64,000 bases of DNA from Hippasteria phrygiana (Eukaryota; Echinodermata; Asteroidea; Valvatida; Goniasteridae), in NCBI GenBank assembly GCA_037893225.1, contig JAZGUH010000615.1, positions 62,001 through 126,000 on the forward strand, read 5' to 3'. Shown in pieces: positions 1 through 13,358 of this stretch. Each line of letters opens with the position of its first letter. The stretch's first letter is position 1. The notes beneath the pieces are model-generated. The model had not been told where the DNA came from, searched no databases, and saw nothing but the letters and a program-made list of their open reading frames with translations. Position numbers and translations under genes: made by a program.

Positions 1-115
1 ATATCATGGTAACAGTTCCAAGGTAATGCCATGGTTAGTATCATGACCGTGGTTTTACCATGGATTTACCGTGGTAATCACCATAGATCCATGATTACTG
101 CGGTAATACTGAAAC
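1..115. repeat. Repeated ATGGTAA/ACCATGG-type palindromic motif cluster, cut by the window edge
   Basis: The first 115 bases repeat short palindromic words (CATGGTAA, CCATGGTT, ACCATGG, CCGTGGTAA, CATGATTAC) at irregular 10-20 base spacing. This looks like the edge of a degenerate satellite or an inverted-repeat element. No reading frame or known family is recognisable. Confidence 0.4.
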
Positions 116-124
116 CTCACGACC

Positions 125-212
125 TGCTTACTAGTGCAGAGCTTGACAGGGTTGGTTGGTATCTGCACTAGTATGCAGGAGGTCGTGGGTTCGAGTCCCG
201 CCCGAGCAAGCC
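125..212 (+). repeat. tRNA-like fragment (SINE-type), + strand
   Basis: A good B box (GGGTTCGAGTCCCG) follows a degenerate A-box-like stretch (GGTTGGTTGGTAT) at tRNA spacing. The word ACTAGTATGCAGGAGGTCGTGGG before the B box recurs on the - strand near 18395-18445, so this is a dispersed repeat and not a functional tRNA gene. The cloverleaf stems do not pair well. Confidence 0.5.
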
Positions 213-554
213 TGGTTTTCCACAGGTTTTCTTTTACACCTCGTCAGGATGGGCAAAAAAAAAACACCTCTTACTTTCTTATATTTGTACACCTGATTTT
301 ATAGGCCAAGTATAACAAAAGCAGTGTTGCAAAATGATATTTTTGATATATTTTGCCTAAAGCTTGTTGTCATCAAAAGTGAACAAAATCTGAACAATTT
401 CTCCAAATTTGAGAAAGTTTGTCTTGATTGGTGAAAACTTCCCTCTTAACCTTTCTTGAAAGCCTTGAAACAAAATTGTCTTGACAGGCCGTGATTTATG
501 TATGTACATGTATCCAAACTGACTTGTTTAAATTCTTTGCACAATATTTTACAG

Positions 555-660
555 CTAGTTCATCTTGCTGTCACTGACGCAGACGAAGAACCTAATTTCT
601 ACCAGTATACCACCACTGGAGAACATGACACCGTAAACTCGTTTTTTGTCGGACCGACTG
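555..660 (+). CDS. Cadherin exon 1 of window (cadherin repeat, A-strand side)
   Basis: The acceptor is TATTTTACAG and the donor GTATGATAG. It enters in phase 0 and leaves in phase 1. It encodes [18 protein letters not shown]..., with the calcium-binding type word VTDADE that opens many cadherin repeats. The exon before it lies outside the window. Confidence 0.8.
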
Positions 661-3600
661 GTATGATAGTGTGCCATTATGCAACTATAAGAGTTTTGGC
701 AAGGAATTCATACATGCGTGTGGTTACAAGGTGTCCAGAAACTCCACTGGATTATCACTTTTAAGCAGGCGAATTCCCTAAAGAATAGCAGATATTTTTT
801 TTTTCTGAAAGAAACAATCTGGAATAAGAATACTAGTGGCCATCTTCGAAATGACGTTGGCAGCCATGTTAAAAACAAGTGAATTCGGGAAATTGATATT
901 TATAAGGTGAAAGTTGTAAAAAGTGTTTCGCAAGTGATAACCAGTAAAATATAAAAAAAAAATTAAAAAATTTCTCTTTTTTGGAAATTTACCCTATTGT
1001 AGGAAATTTACCTTAACCTGATGGCCACTCCCATAGAGGAATTTCACATTAGCCCCTTCTCCGGGTTGAAAGCGAGAATGTCAGTGGCAAACAAAACAAC
1101 GCTTTTTCAGCACATTCATTCATGCATGAATTAATCAGGCGCACGATCAGCATAAAGTTGTTTACTGTGACATTGAGATCCTCGTTTTCAAACGCGGAAG
1201 TGCGCAGATCGGCGCTAAACTCGTCGTTGTGGGATTCCTCTATTCCTAGCTCCCCCCCACCCAAGCCACCTGATGTCTAGCTTTTGCATTCCTGATGATG
1301 AACAACTGATTTCTCTATGTATTCGCAGAGGATGGGTGCGACGTGTTCATCCGCAAAAAGCTCAACTCCAGCCAGCCTAATTACATCCTGAGCATAACGG
1401 TAAAGAACCCAGATCAACCAGACCTAACGCCCGAAGCTCGCAGCACGATCCGTTTGAGAATCTTTGCTGGGAGGATTCAGTGTCTGAGATTGGACCCCGT
1501 TGACCCAAGCCTGACCTTGGCCGCACCAGGATCCGATGGCCCGGACTTCGGGGTCATCATTCAGATGTCCGTGAATTACACGTGCACGGGCGATGTCAAC
1601 ATTTCAGATATTGAGTTTGGGAAAACAGCCGAAATATATAGAGCAGGTATGTACTTCCTTGAAGAAAAAAAATCAATTATGAAATAGCCCATCAATTGCA
1701 AACGGGAACTGCAGAGATCAGAAATATTACACAAATGCTGCGATGCACCTGGAAGAGATGAACACGGCAGGATGCGAAGTTGCAAAGCTTTAAACGTGCC
1801 ATTTTCTCGTCTTGAATAGACCAGACGGACGTATCTGCAGTTGACACGGATTTCTTCTCAATTGACGAGACAACTGGTCTACTGACGGGCAACGGATCGG
1901 TAGTTCCCGGTTTGTACTTCATAACTCTGGAGATCTTCAACAGCTCCAGGGCTAACAGCATACGAGCTTACTCCAAGGTACAAGAAGCATATCTGCTCTA
2001 CCTCATGCATATTCATGAGTGAAAGCTGAATTCAATTGGTCAATATAAAATAGAACTTCCGGTTGCCATCCCAACAGGGAACCACATTTTTCTACACACA
2101 AAAATTACTGTTTTGCATTTATACACATTCATTCATGTTTTTTTTGTTTTTCAGGATTTAAGCCAAGTATTGAATAATGCATTAAAATTGACACTTCTTT
2201 TTTCTAGTCGGGCAACTGAAAATAAAATGTGGCAACCAGATTTTGAAAGTGAGATTTTTGAGTAGGGACAATTTGGAATACAGTGTAACACAAAGAGATT
2301 GTCAAAGGTAGGCCACTTTTCACACTGTGCATTTGAAAAAGGTCCTCAAGTCCATCCAAAAAGTATGTCATTCTGCACAATGCAAATAAAAACGGGTACT
2401 CACGTGCGAACTTCTCAGTAGTTTGACATTTTCACAAGGTGGTTATTGCTTATATTTGTCAGGTCTCCACATGCTTTTCAACAGTTCTGTTCTAAAATAT
2501 CTTGTGAAGTACCCTTGGATTTAATAGTGAGGGGGTATGGATATTAACTTGTCGAATGGCCTCTCCAGTACAACTGCAGGGTGAATTGCCCTGCATTATT
2601 AAGCATATGCGAGCCCTGCCATTAGTGATCGTGCATGCATTCCTTTATGTCATATCGCTATAGGTTGAGTTGAGGCTGATCTCAAATGCCAATAGAGCGC
2701 CGGTATTTTCTGCTCGGGAATTCCTTGTCCCGACGCAGATCCTGTCGCAGGAAATGGATAGGGAGCTCTTTGATCTGAGCCAGAATGTCACGGACGAGGA
2801 CTACCCATCGTTTGGGAATGGAGAAGTCGTGTTTTACAAAGTTGGAGAGGACTGCAGCGATTGCACCCACACAGGTAATGCAGAAAACTAGTCCTTGGTG
2901 CCGCAAATGTTATACCTGCAGTGTATCACGGGAAAAAGTGAATTAAAGGTATGCTATGGCATTGTAGGGCTGACAAGACAGGTCCATACTTTGTTTGATT
3001 CAACATTTGCAAGAATACCAAGCCGGTGAAAGTTTGAGTTCAATCCGTCAACCGAGTCACAAAAGAAGTTGTGAAAAACAGTGGTTGTGCATGATCATTT
3101 CGTGTTGAAATTGAAATAAGTGATTTTGGAGGTCTTCAGGTTCAATTTTCTTGCAGAAATAGCATTTCAGACGGAAATATTTCTCAAGAGGATTGGTACT
3201 GATGTCATCTTTATAAACAGTACAAATTCATTTTCAAAGTGTATGAACAAAGAAACTGGCAGGAGCGGGATTCGAACCTGCGACCTCCAGGTTACCGTAC
3301 CGGCGCTCTACCAACTGAGCTATCTTTCCCTATGTTGGCGGTCTCCCAAATTGTCAGTATCTTTGTTCGGGTGGGCGCTAGTCAGAAGTCACTGTACAAA
3401 TTCAGATCGAAACTAATCTTGTTCTTTTTTTATTATTACCAAAGCTATATCATACTTTTTAAAATGGTGTGTGTCATTTTGCACGAGGTGACAAAGATGA
3501 TGCTCAAGCTTTTCAGTGGATAGCATTTTTTTTCTGGCTTTTTACGCTTTCTTTTATTTGTTGGGCATAAATATGTAGGGATCCCAGGAACGTTATATTA

Positions 3601-6600
3601 TGAGTAGACTTCCATCTATTATATAACGCTGCGCAAGCTAATGCAGTCCAGTGTAATGTTACTTGGTCTTTGTGTGCACCGCCAAATCTCCCCTTTGAAA
3701 TGAATCAAACTGGATTAAACTGAAGGAGTCATAGTCTTATAAATGTAATTTCCATTCTATCTCCAGATTTGATTCAGGTGACCCCCAAGGGAAAACTTCT
3801 CCTAGCCGTTGACCCAGAGACCATCGTTGCCCAGTCAGTGAACGTGACAGTCCGAGTCGAGGATCGAGCGTTAACGCCACTCAACGACACAGCGCTCATG
3901 CGTTTCAGCTTTCAGCTAGCCAGCACCAACCCACCCACATTCATCAAAGAATGTAAGACTCCCATCGAGATACAAGAGGTAATATGGACAACTGCTTCTT
4001 TTTCGATTGTCACCTTGAATGTTCTTCAGATTGCTATTTTTCGAGCAATACAAATGATATTCGCTTTTGAATGAGACATTTGAATAACTGAAAATGTCGA
4101 AATATTTGTGACCCGACAATAATTCAATTCCTTCACGGCGTATTTTGTGTGCATCAGTGGCACGAAGCTGTAGGATTTCAAAATGACTATCACAATGTCG
4201 TTTGTTCATTTCTTGTGATGTATTGTGACCCAAGTATTACGGTACGAATTCGTATTGAGAAAAAAGCGCTATCGTTACACCCCTGCTTGACGGAATATTT
4301 TATTTCTTGAGAAAACTTGAACTGTTTTGTTTTTGTTTTTTGTTGTTGTAGGGATTGGAAGAAGATGTTCTTGTGTGTAACCTCGAGGCAGTTTCGTGGG
4401 ACGTCCTTCCCGTGACCTACGGGTTCAAGGGTGCAGAGCCGGGAAACTTCACGCTGAACACGCAGAACGGGGACATCCGCACCACGAGGCCCTTCGATTA
4501 CGACACAGAGGACAGATTGTACGAGGTGAGATATTTCTGCAAGTTTGTGTAAGTTGTTGACAATTGTGGAATAGGGGGTGAAAGTTGACCTCAAAAATCC
4601 ATGGAGATTTGGTGAGAATATGGTATTTCTGGACACCCCGTGTCTTCAGACTGGAAGGTAAAAGACATTTTAATTTATATTTTCAAAATGTTGAAATTTT
4701 TTGACCAAAAGGATAATGAAACAAATTGACGGCTGCAACGTCTGATCAGTCGTTGCCATAAGGACTAACGATACACTAATGAGTCTGTTGCTAGACTAGT
4801 CTGAGTTTGATACCAAGACTTTTACATAAAAAGTATTAAATATATGAGACTTGCATGCTCTATTTTGCATTGCTGTAATGTAATAATGAATTTATTTCAG
4901 TAAAAAAAATATAAAAAAAACCAAATATTTTTTGTGCATTGGTTAACATTAACAAGTGGGTCTTCGGCCCGTTTTGTGTCCATGACATTTTAGGCCTATG
5001 TGTGACCTACAGGCCAAATACCGACGACAAATTAAATTACCTTAAACATACCCTAAAATGCACTTTTGAAAGCTATGTTTCCAATTTCAGTTGTCAAAAT
5101 TAACATTCCAAAAAGGGCAAATTATTTATAGATATTAAAGAAGTCCTACAGCATCAAAATATATAGTCTTTATTTTCCCCCCATTTCCCCTTCACCTTGT
5201 ATGGCCAATAAAGTGAAACCAATTAGAAAACATGGATTAATTTTCGTTAGGTATGTCACACTTTAGCTCTACTATTTGGTAGTGTAATGAATATGCATGT
5301 CTGTTCTCAGCTATTGGTATATGCAAGGACGAGCGAAACCGGCCCAGAAAGCTTCACTGTCGTGACCGTCCAAGTCGTCGACATAAACGACAACGCGCCA
5401 GAATTTACACAGGTAAGGAGCTTAGAGCTATATTAAATTACCAGTGCGTTAACTCATTCCCTAAACACAACCTGCTGTGGCAATGATTAAAGGGTTTGTA
5501 TGTTGTGTGCATGGCTGAAGAACAAATTAAATTATCTGAAACCTGTGGCTGCTCTTAATGAAATTACAGTATCTATAAGATGCAATCTAACAATTCCCTT
5601 TTTTGTCTTCCGTATTTTGTAGATGGAATACTTTTTTGAGTTGGATGAAGACACTAACGATACTGATTGTATTGATGATTATGAATGGATAGTCAAAGCT
5701 ACAGATGCTGACGCCACCTTGGTCAACCAGAACATTGAGTACTTCATAGTTGGTAATAAAATAATAATTATATCGGTATTTATATATTTATATACCCCTG
5801 ATCAACAGGCTTATCCAAGTGCTATTACCCCTGATCAACAGGCTTATTCATTGCTGGATCCATCTCAACTCCCAGGGGAACATACACACCTGTGTTAGCA
5901 ATTGACCCTATTCATGGGATGTCATCAGTCTGTGCTTATAAACCTGTGGTGCCATACCGGACCACCTAATGCTTGTTAGTTGGAGTTCTGTGTAAAAACA
6001 AGTTCACTTTGGCCAAAAGGAACAGAAAAATGAGAATAATTTATCTGTGTTGAAGAAGAAAGAAACTTTGTCCCGACAATGCAGTTTAATTATGTGATAG
6101 GGCTGCGAAACCGATTCTGCCCTGCGTTAATTCCCCCCCCCCCTCCCCGCCAAGCAACGTGATGATGGTCACGGTCTGATAGATATTCAAGGTCTAGCAG
6201 GCACACAGCTGGCACCTAGTTCCAGATATTAAGCTGACGTTCACAAGCCAGAACCTCGGATAGTAATCTTTATGGGATATTATTAAATTAAGACAAAAAC
6301 TTGTGTACCAGGTGGTAAATGATAGGGAAAAGCCAGAGAATCAATTTTGAATTGCCAACAGTACTTGACTATTAAACTGTGATGAGCTTAAGGCATTGCT
6401 TCTGCTCGTTGAGGGTCTATAATGCTTGTTAAATGCAAAAGAAGAAAAATCCATCTCTTAATCTGTTTTCCAGGCGGCAGTGATGATTTTGTAGTGGACC
6501 CGCTGACGGGGGTCATCACCAAACTCCACTGCATCGACGCTGAAAACAGCAACTACACATCGGGTGCGATCACGCTGACCATCAACGCGACCAATCCAGA

Positions 6601-7821
6601 GGCTGAAGAACAACCCATGGGCTCTGCAAAGGTCACCGTCACCATCCTTGATCTGAATGACAACTCCCCGACCTTTGACCCTGTGGATTACGTGAAGCGA
6701 TTGCCGTATTTGCCGTCATTTACGGAACTGGTGACGGTTCAGGCAGTTGACAAGGACATGGTGAGTGTCTAGATTTATTACTTCGAGTTACAGTTTCGGT
6801 GACACAGGTTGATTCAGTCATCATCCTCAAAAGACGTACTCCACTTGTGTTCCAATGATAAAAGGCTTGGCTCAAGACTCTCTCTGAAAAAGACTTGCTA
6901 ACCCATTTAAAAATAAGCATTGAGAGCTGTGAATTTTTTGGTAGTAAACAAAAATTCTCTATATTTCATTCTAGAGCAAATTCAACAAAGCCATAACTTA
7001 TACGTTGACTCCTGAACAAGAAGCAAGTGTCTTTCAGTATTTCACTCTAAACGCTGAAACGGGCGTCATCAAGACAAAGAACGTGACTGGTTACTCAGAC
7101 GAGGTATTTGGTGAGAGGACTGATATTAAGGTAAGATTTGAAGAGGTGGGTAGCTTCCGAAGCTTCCTGGGATACAGAGAAAATGGACAGAAATTATGGA
7201 AGCCTGATGGAACACTGAAATTTTAAAAACTAATAAATTGGCCACAGGTTTAGCTCCACAAGGTTCCAATCGAGAACATTGATTAAAAAAAAAATCTAGA
7301 CTTAAAAAAAAAGCTAGTCTTAATTTGATTTTTACTTTATCGGTGCAGAATTCCCCTATTTGAATTTGGCAGTTCATGTTGACAATCACAGCTATGTGTT
7401 CAGTATAAACATGTTTTAGGATAATCTTGTCGATTTTTCAGATCTCTGTTAACGCTCGTGATAAGGGCTCCCCGCCACAAGACTCGTCTCCTCTAGCCCG
7501 CGTCGCTGTCATCTTTGACCCCACCTACCAGAACGAACCCTATTTCTATGAAGAGGACCGACAACAGGAGTATTAGTTTAATTCAAATTTACCACATTCT
7601 ACTTAGTACAGGGATATCTTGGAGATACCAAGTAGACGACAAAGGGTGTTCATCCTCACATTATTATGTCATCAAACAAACCACAAGGGGAACTGACCAC
7701 GTCATTTTTGAATTAATTTTAAAAGTGAACAAAGATAACTGGCAGAAGCGGGATTCGAACCTGCGACCTCCGGAATACCATACGGGTGCCCTCGGTCTCC
7801 CAAATTGTCAGTATCTTTGTT

Positions 7822-7858
<37 letters not shown>

Positions 7859-10800
7859 GGGGAGGGGGGGGAGGGGAGGGGAGGGGAGGGGGGGGAGGGG
7901 AGGGGAGGGGAGGGACTAGTCATTAGTCATAAACTCATAAACTCATAATGCCGTATAACCAGGGATTACGCCCCAGCTTTATGTTACAACCTAGGGAGCG
8001 ACATTGTCAGAGGGCGCTTTTCTTAGTGTCCCACCCAGCGGTCAATAAAGCACATATCCACATGTGCAACGCGTGCCTATACCCCGTCAAAGTCGGACAA
8101 ACACAAAAATGAAGTTTCCCCCATTAAGGTCCAGTGACTTGGCTTTCATTTTCTAATATCCTTGTTTTTTCCACTTCTGTTGTTTTCACTCGTACAGACT
8201 TTAACTCGAGGATACTTTTTGATCGTGTTTTATCTACAGGACATCTGCCCCAGAGAATGCAGTCGAATGGTGCAGCGGATTCAGCGGTCCAAGTATTTTA
8301 TTGGACAACGAGACCACTGTTGTCTATGATATTTTAACTGTCAGCCCAGCAGAGGGTAAGGTTGTGTGAATACTTGATAGTAAGCCAGTTCGGTATTTCA
8401 GCTGCGCATGTGCACAATGACATTTTATCCCGAATGACCCGCGTGACCTAACGCGCGCGTGTGAACGCAAAAGGTGGTCGCGCAACGCGCACGGGTTCAA
8501 TTCAATCAGAATGGGCGTTCGCGTATGGCGTGACATTACGTCAGCAATTTTATCCCGAATAACCTTTGACCTTTGAGATACCAAACTGGCTTATTAGTGT
8601 GAAGGTGGTTAACCCCTTGTGTCCAGCAGTTACTGATAGGGGGCTGGTATGCCAAGAATGGGCTGTGCAGCCAAGCGTAAATGCAAACATAGTAGCCACA
8701 CTGAATAGAGTGGTCCTATTCATTGCACTTGGAGCCCCCTTTCGAATGAATTAAATAGCTTCATTTGATAAAGCTCCGCCTATTCCGACACTCCCATTCA
8801 AGAACAATATAGTTACAACATAAATGGATTGAGTATGGGCAGGAATGCGCATATAGACAACAACTGGCTAGGTGGTCTTTTTCAAACTGTGGCTATGGCT
8901 GTCATCATTATTCAAGAGGTAAAGTAAAGTAACTCGTTTGTAAAGTATTTAGTTTCAGATTTAGAATGTCACAGGATATTCAACAGACACTTCGATTGGC
9001 CGATGCTAATTAATCGCGATAAGTCAATTGTAGTCAGTTTGGGAATTTGATATATTAGAGCTCTTCTGTCCATTATCTCTTCCGAGGCCAGATCTTGACT
9101 GCCATAAATGATTTAAAAGCCAGAAATTAAAGTTTTCCTACGGCTTTTCTCTGAAGTATTTCTCCTTCTGTTCATTCGGTACTGGTAGTTTAAACAATCA
9201 TATTACAGTTTAGCCAAGTGTGGCTCCTTTTATGTTTTTATACTAAATCTAATTATATTGATAAAGTCAATGAGGGTGAAGTCTTCTATTTTTGTACAAT
9301 TTGAAATTCTGTCAAGTTCTCCTGTAATTGTTTTATTGAGTAGGATCAAGATCAGATTTAATGTTGGGCTTACCGCAAGGTGGGATTACAAACATTAGTT
9401 AATAAAAAACGAAAATCTAATGTATGAAAAGAAATCTAAATCAAATTGACAAACTGAATACTGTGAAGTTGTCTATAATGTGTGCCATTTGGAAATCTGA
9501 GTTTTTCCATAAGTCTCCCAAGTGGTTCAACCATTGTAATCGCTGCACACTGTTTTTGTTGGTTTCTGCTGTATCAGCGAGGTCCAAGTTTTTCCTGAAC
9601 TTTACCGACCCAAGTGCCCCGGCAGTCTGCACAAACGAAGCCCTCGACCGAGAGAACACCTCAGAATATGTCATCACTGTGCAGGCGCGGTCATGCAATA
9701 CAACAGTTGAAGCTAATTGCGATTCTGGCAACCGGGCCAAAAGGCAAGCTGTGATAGAAGGTACGTACTAAAAATGAGGAAACATCCATTCATTAGAGGC
9801 TGGTGCACTCCCGCTGCATAATCACTGCAGAGGCAGTCACTTAAATTGTCCATTTTCAAGAGTCCCCAGTGCATGAAGGAACACGTAGTGCGTGTGCAAA
9901 GTTTGTTTCCGTATGCACACTTTTTAAAAGTGCATTTTAAAAATAATGTAACATTTGTCCGATGCCTTTAGGGAGAAAGTATTGTCAACAGTAAACAAAA
10001 AAACAGACAAGGAGGACAAAATACCAATTGAAGGTATCTGCCAAACTCAGAATCTGTATAAAATTTGAGAGAACGATTGGATGTTAACGTGCTGCAATTT
10101 CATGGAAGACAAATATGTTTTTATGATTGAAAAGCTATATGATGAATTTGATTTAAATGTTTATTTATTTCTTATTTATCCTGGGTAGCCTGATCAGTGC
10201 ATTAGCACTTTTCTCCCTCAGGGCCCAGTTTTGAGTTGAGAGAAGACGACGAAGGAAATTCCCGTTTTAGTAACGGGAGTGCACCTGGTAGGAATCGAAC
10301 CAGGGTCACCAGAGGTGGATCAGAAGACCATTACACCAACCTGATACATTTCCGTACATGAAAATTTAATGCGTACCGAATTCATGCTTGAGTAAAATAC
10401 GAATACGAATGGTAGGATGCATGCGTGTAATCGCAGCGAGTATTGAACAGTTTGTGTTCAACCTACAAATGTGACACCGTAGAATATAACACCGTAGAAT
10501 ATAACAGGGCTAACGGGATTCACTTCTGTGTTTCTGTGCTCTCTATACTCAGCCGTTCAGGATGGAGCAGACTTCAGCGTCGTCGTCATCCGACTTCTAG
10601 TCAGCGACATCAACGATGCAAAGCCCGTGATCCAGAAGGACTTCATAGAGGGCGCCAACAAGTATCTGATTGCTCTGCCGGACGACACAAAATACGGCGC
10701 TCGCATTTTCCAGTTGCATGTAAAGCACATGAATATCCATAATTCGAATTTATACTACAAGAAATGTGTTTACTCAAAGAACATTGGTCCAGATTTTCTT

Positions 10801-13322
10801 TTGGCGAATCTGTTTGTAAAACTGTATTTTGAGGGTGTCAATGTGATAATAAATATTGATAAATTTAAACATTTTCAAACAAGTGGCGTTCCACACTTGA
10901 CATTTTTTCAATCCCACAAAATGCTAACTCCACAAAAACCTGTCAGCCCCATGCCCCCCCCCCCATTTGACCCCCGCGTCAACCCCGCGTCAACCCCGCG
11001 TCAACCCCGCGTCAACCCCGAGATCAGTTTTTGCCTGGGTTGAACTCGACCCTGCACCAAAACCAGGGTTGAGATTTCCCGCCCCAGGTTAAAACTCTTT
11101 CCCGGGTTGAAAACCGAGTGAAATGAGCAGAGGTGAGCTCACACTCGCAGGAATGATAATGGATTGAGATTCAACCCAGGTTGAGAGGCTCCAGTGTCAA
11201 AAATGTCTTTCATATCTGAAAGAGCACAATAACATATCTGTTTTTTGTTTTTTTGTAGGCAACCGATGCAGATGCAGTGGTAGACTTGCAATACACCCTG
11301 GAGTCTGTGGATGAAACTCTCCCCAAATTCAGCTTTAGCCAAACTGATGGAACCCTCCAAGTGGAGGACATCGTAACCCGGTACTTGAATGATGCCAGCG
11401 TGGACCCTGCAAAGGAACAAGCATCGTACGACGTTACGTTTAAGGTCACCGATACCATGACTTCAGAGGGGGAGAGTGATAAAGCGTCTTCAGAGGTTCG
11501 AGCAAAGGTTAGTATTCAAAGACAAATACACGAAGAAGATCTGAACCCTTACTGTCTGACTGTTAATAATGGATGTGCAGCCAACGTAAACGGAAACAAT
11601 AGAGTGGTCTTATTCATCGCATTGGAGCCCCCTTTCGTGTGAATGAAAGCTTTGTTTGAAAAAGTTCTATGTATTTATTACACTCCCAATCAAGAATAAT
11701 AGTTAAAATATGAATGAGTACGCGCATGGATGCGCGTATAGATGACAACCGGCCAGGTGGTCTTTTTATAACCGCTGCTATGGCCATTTTCCGTATTCAA
11801 GAGCTTAACTATAACCATTTCTACTCCATTTGGAATATGTCGGGGGTTCAAAATGCACTCTGTGGAACTAAAAAACTTCTCTTTTGGATTTTTGTTTGGT
11901 CAATCCCAGATCAAGGTTTTGTACATCTTTGAGTATGCCGTTCTGGTGATTAACAAAGCACCGTCCGATGTGGAGACCAAGAAAGCAACGCTGCTTGAGT
12001 AAGTGGAACCTATTGAAGAAAAAAAAACTCACAAATTAGGAGACCGCCAACTTATAGTTAACGCAGTCGGTAGTGGACTGGTGTGGTACTCGGAAGGCCA
12101 CATGTTCAAATCCTACTCCTGCCAGATTTCCTTGAAATCAAAGTAAATTTGCACCCTGACACAATATTGGAAACTTTCTAAATTATTTTTCTCCAACTAT
12201 CTGTAATATACTGGCATGACTATGAGCATGAGGTCAAATAACCTGAAGTGGTATTTGTTTAAAATATTCAAATTAAAAAAGGACTAATAAGCTGTTAAAG
12301 CCTAAAAAGATTTTTAGTTGCTGTAAACCGTTTTCACAGCTGTCGTGGACCACAAAGAGAAGTGATGCTAACAACGCAAGTAAACCAGTCCCGCGTCCTG
12401 CGTGTGTGTGCATATGGTTTGAACCTGCCCCATACAATACTTGTAGGCTATGTCCACACATTGTGGTTTTGTTTACCTTTCATCGCTGTTCAGTCACATG
12501 GATAAAAAAAGGTCAACAAATCTATAGCTTGTACCTGATCTGATCACTGAAATGGGATACAGTGTCGGGCCTAAGTGATAATTATTCACAAGAGGAAAGA
12601 AATTTGCAAAAACAATATTAAAGAAATGTAGTGAAACAATCTTATATCACTGACCAAAGCATAAAGTTTATCTCTTGTTCTGTAAGGATCATTCTACTTG
12701 ACTGAGTTAGATTTTCAAATGTTGCTGCCCCAAATCTCTTGAAAAAAATGTCCAGCATATAAATCTTGAAATGTATCTGTTAAAAAAAATGAACAGGGTT
12801 TTCATTTGCTGTTTTTCCTCGCGTTTCAGTTTACCCGTAAGCCAATAATCAATTTTATTTTGTCCCCAGTTGTCTGTCGAAGAGTCTGGGTGTCGCCCTG
12901 GTACAAGACCAGATTGAACCTCACATCACAGAGTCAAATACAGTTGACAGTACGAGGTAATAAACAGGATGAATTTCCTAACTTTTGTTCTCAGAGTTCA
13001 GTTGCTTATTGCTGACAAAGTTAGCTGACAGGTCTGAGATTACCTTAACCCCTTGAGTACGGTATTTTACGGGGGACGTTAGGGTGCCGTGGCGGCTCTG
13101 GCAGCCAAGCGAACCGCTACAATGTGTTTGTGCAGTCGAGCGTACCGTATACACAATAATCCAACAATGGATTGAAACTGCACAAACAGCGGCCAATTGC
13201 GTCATCCGGCCTGCTTTTTTTGCGCCAAATTCCGTCATCCGTACGCAAGGGGTTAAGAGGGAGGGGTGAACACCTTTTTTTTTCTGGGCAGGGTTCCTCT
13301 TCTGACATTTGTGGTGCTAAAG

Positions 13323-13358
<36 letters not shown>

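Noticed and set aside
7515..7923. Glycine-rich frame and its proline-rich antisense near 7.8 kb
   Set aside because: Homopolymer and GGGGAGG repeat artefact next to a SINE.
12829..12869. Alternative acceptor CGTTTCAG for cadherin exon 17
   Set aside because: Using it breaks the frame and adds non-homologous residues; the TGTCCCCAG site restores frame with exons 16 and 18.
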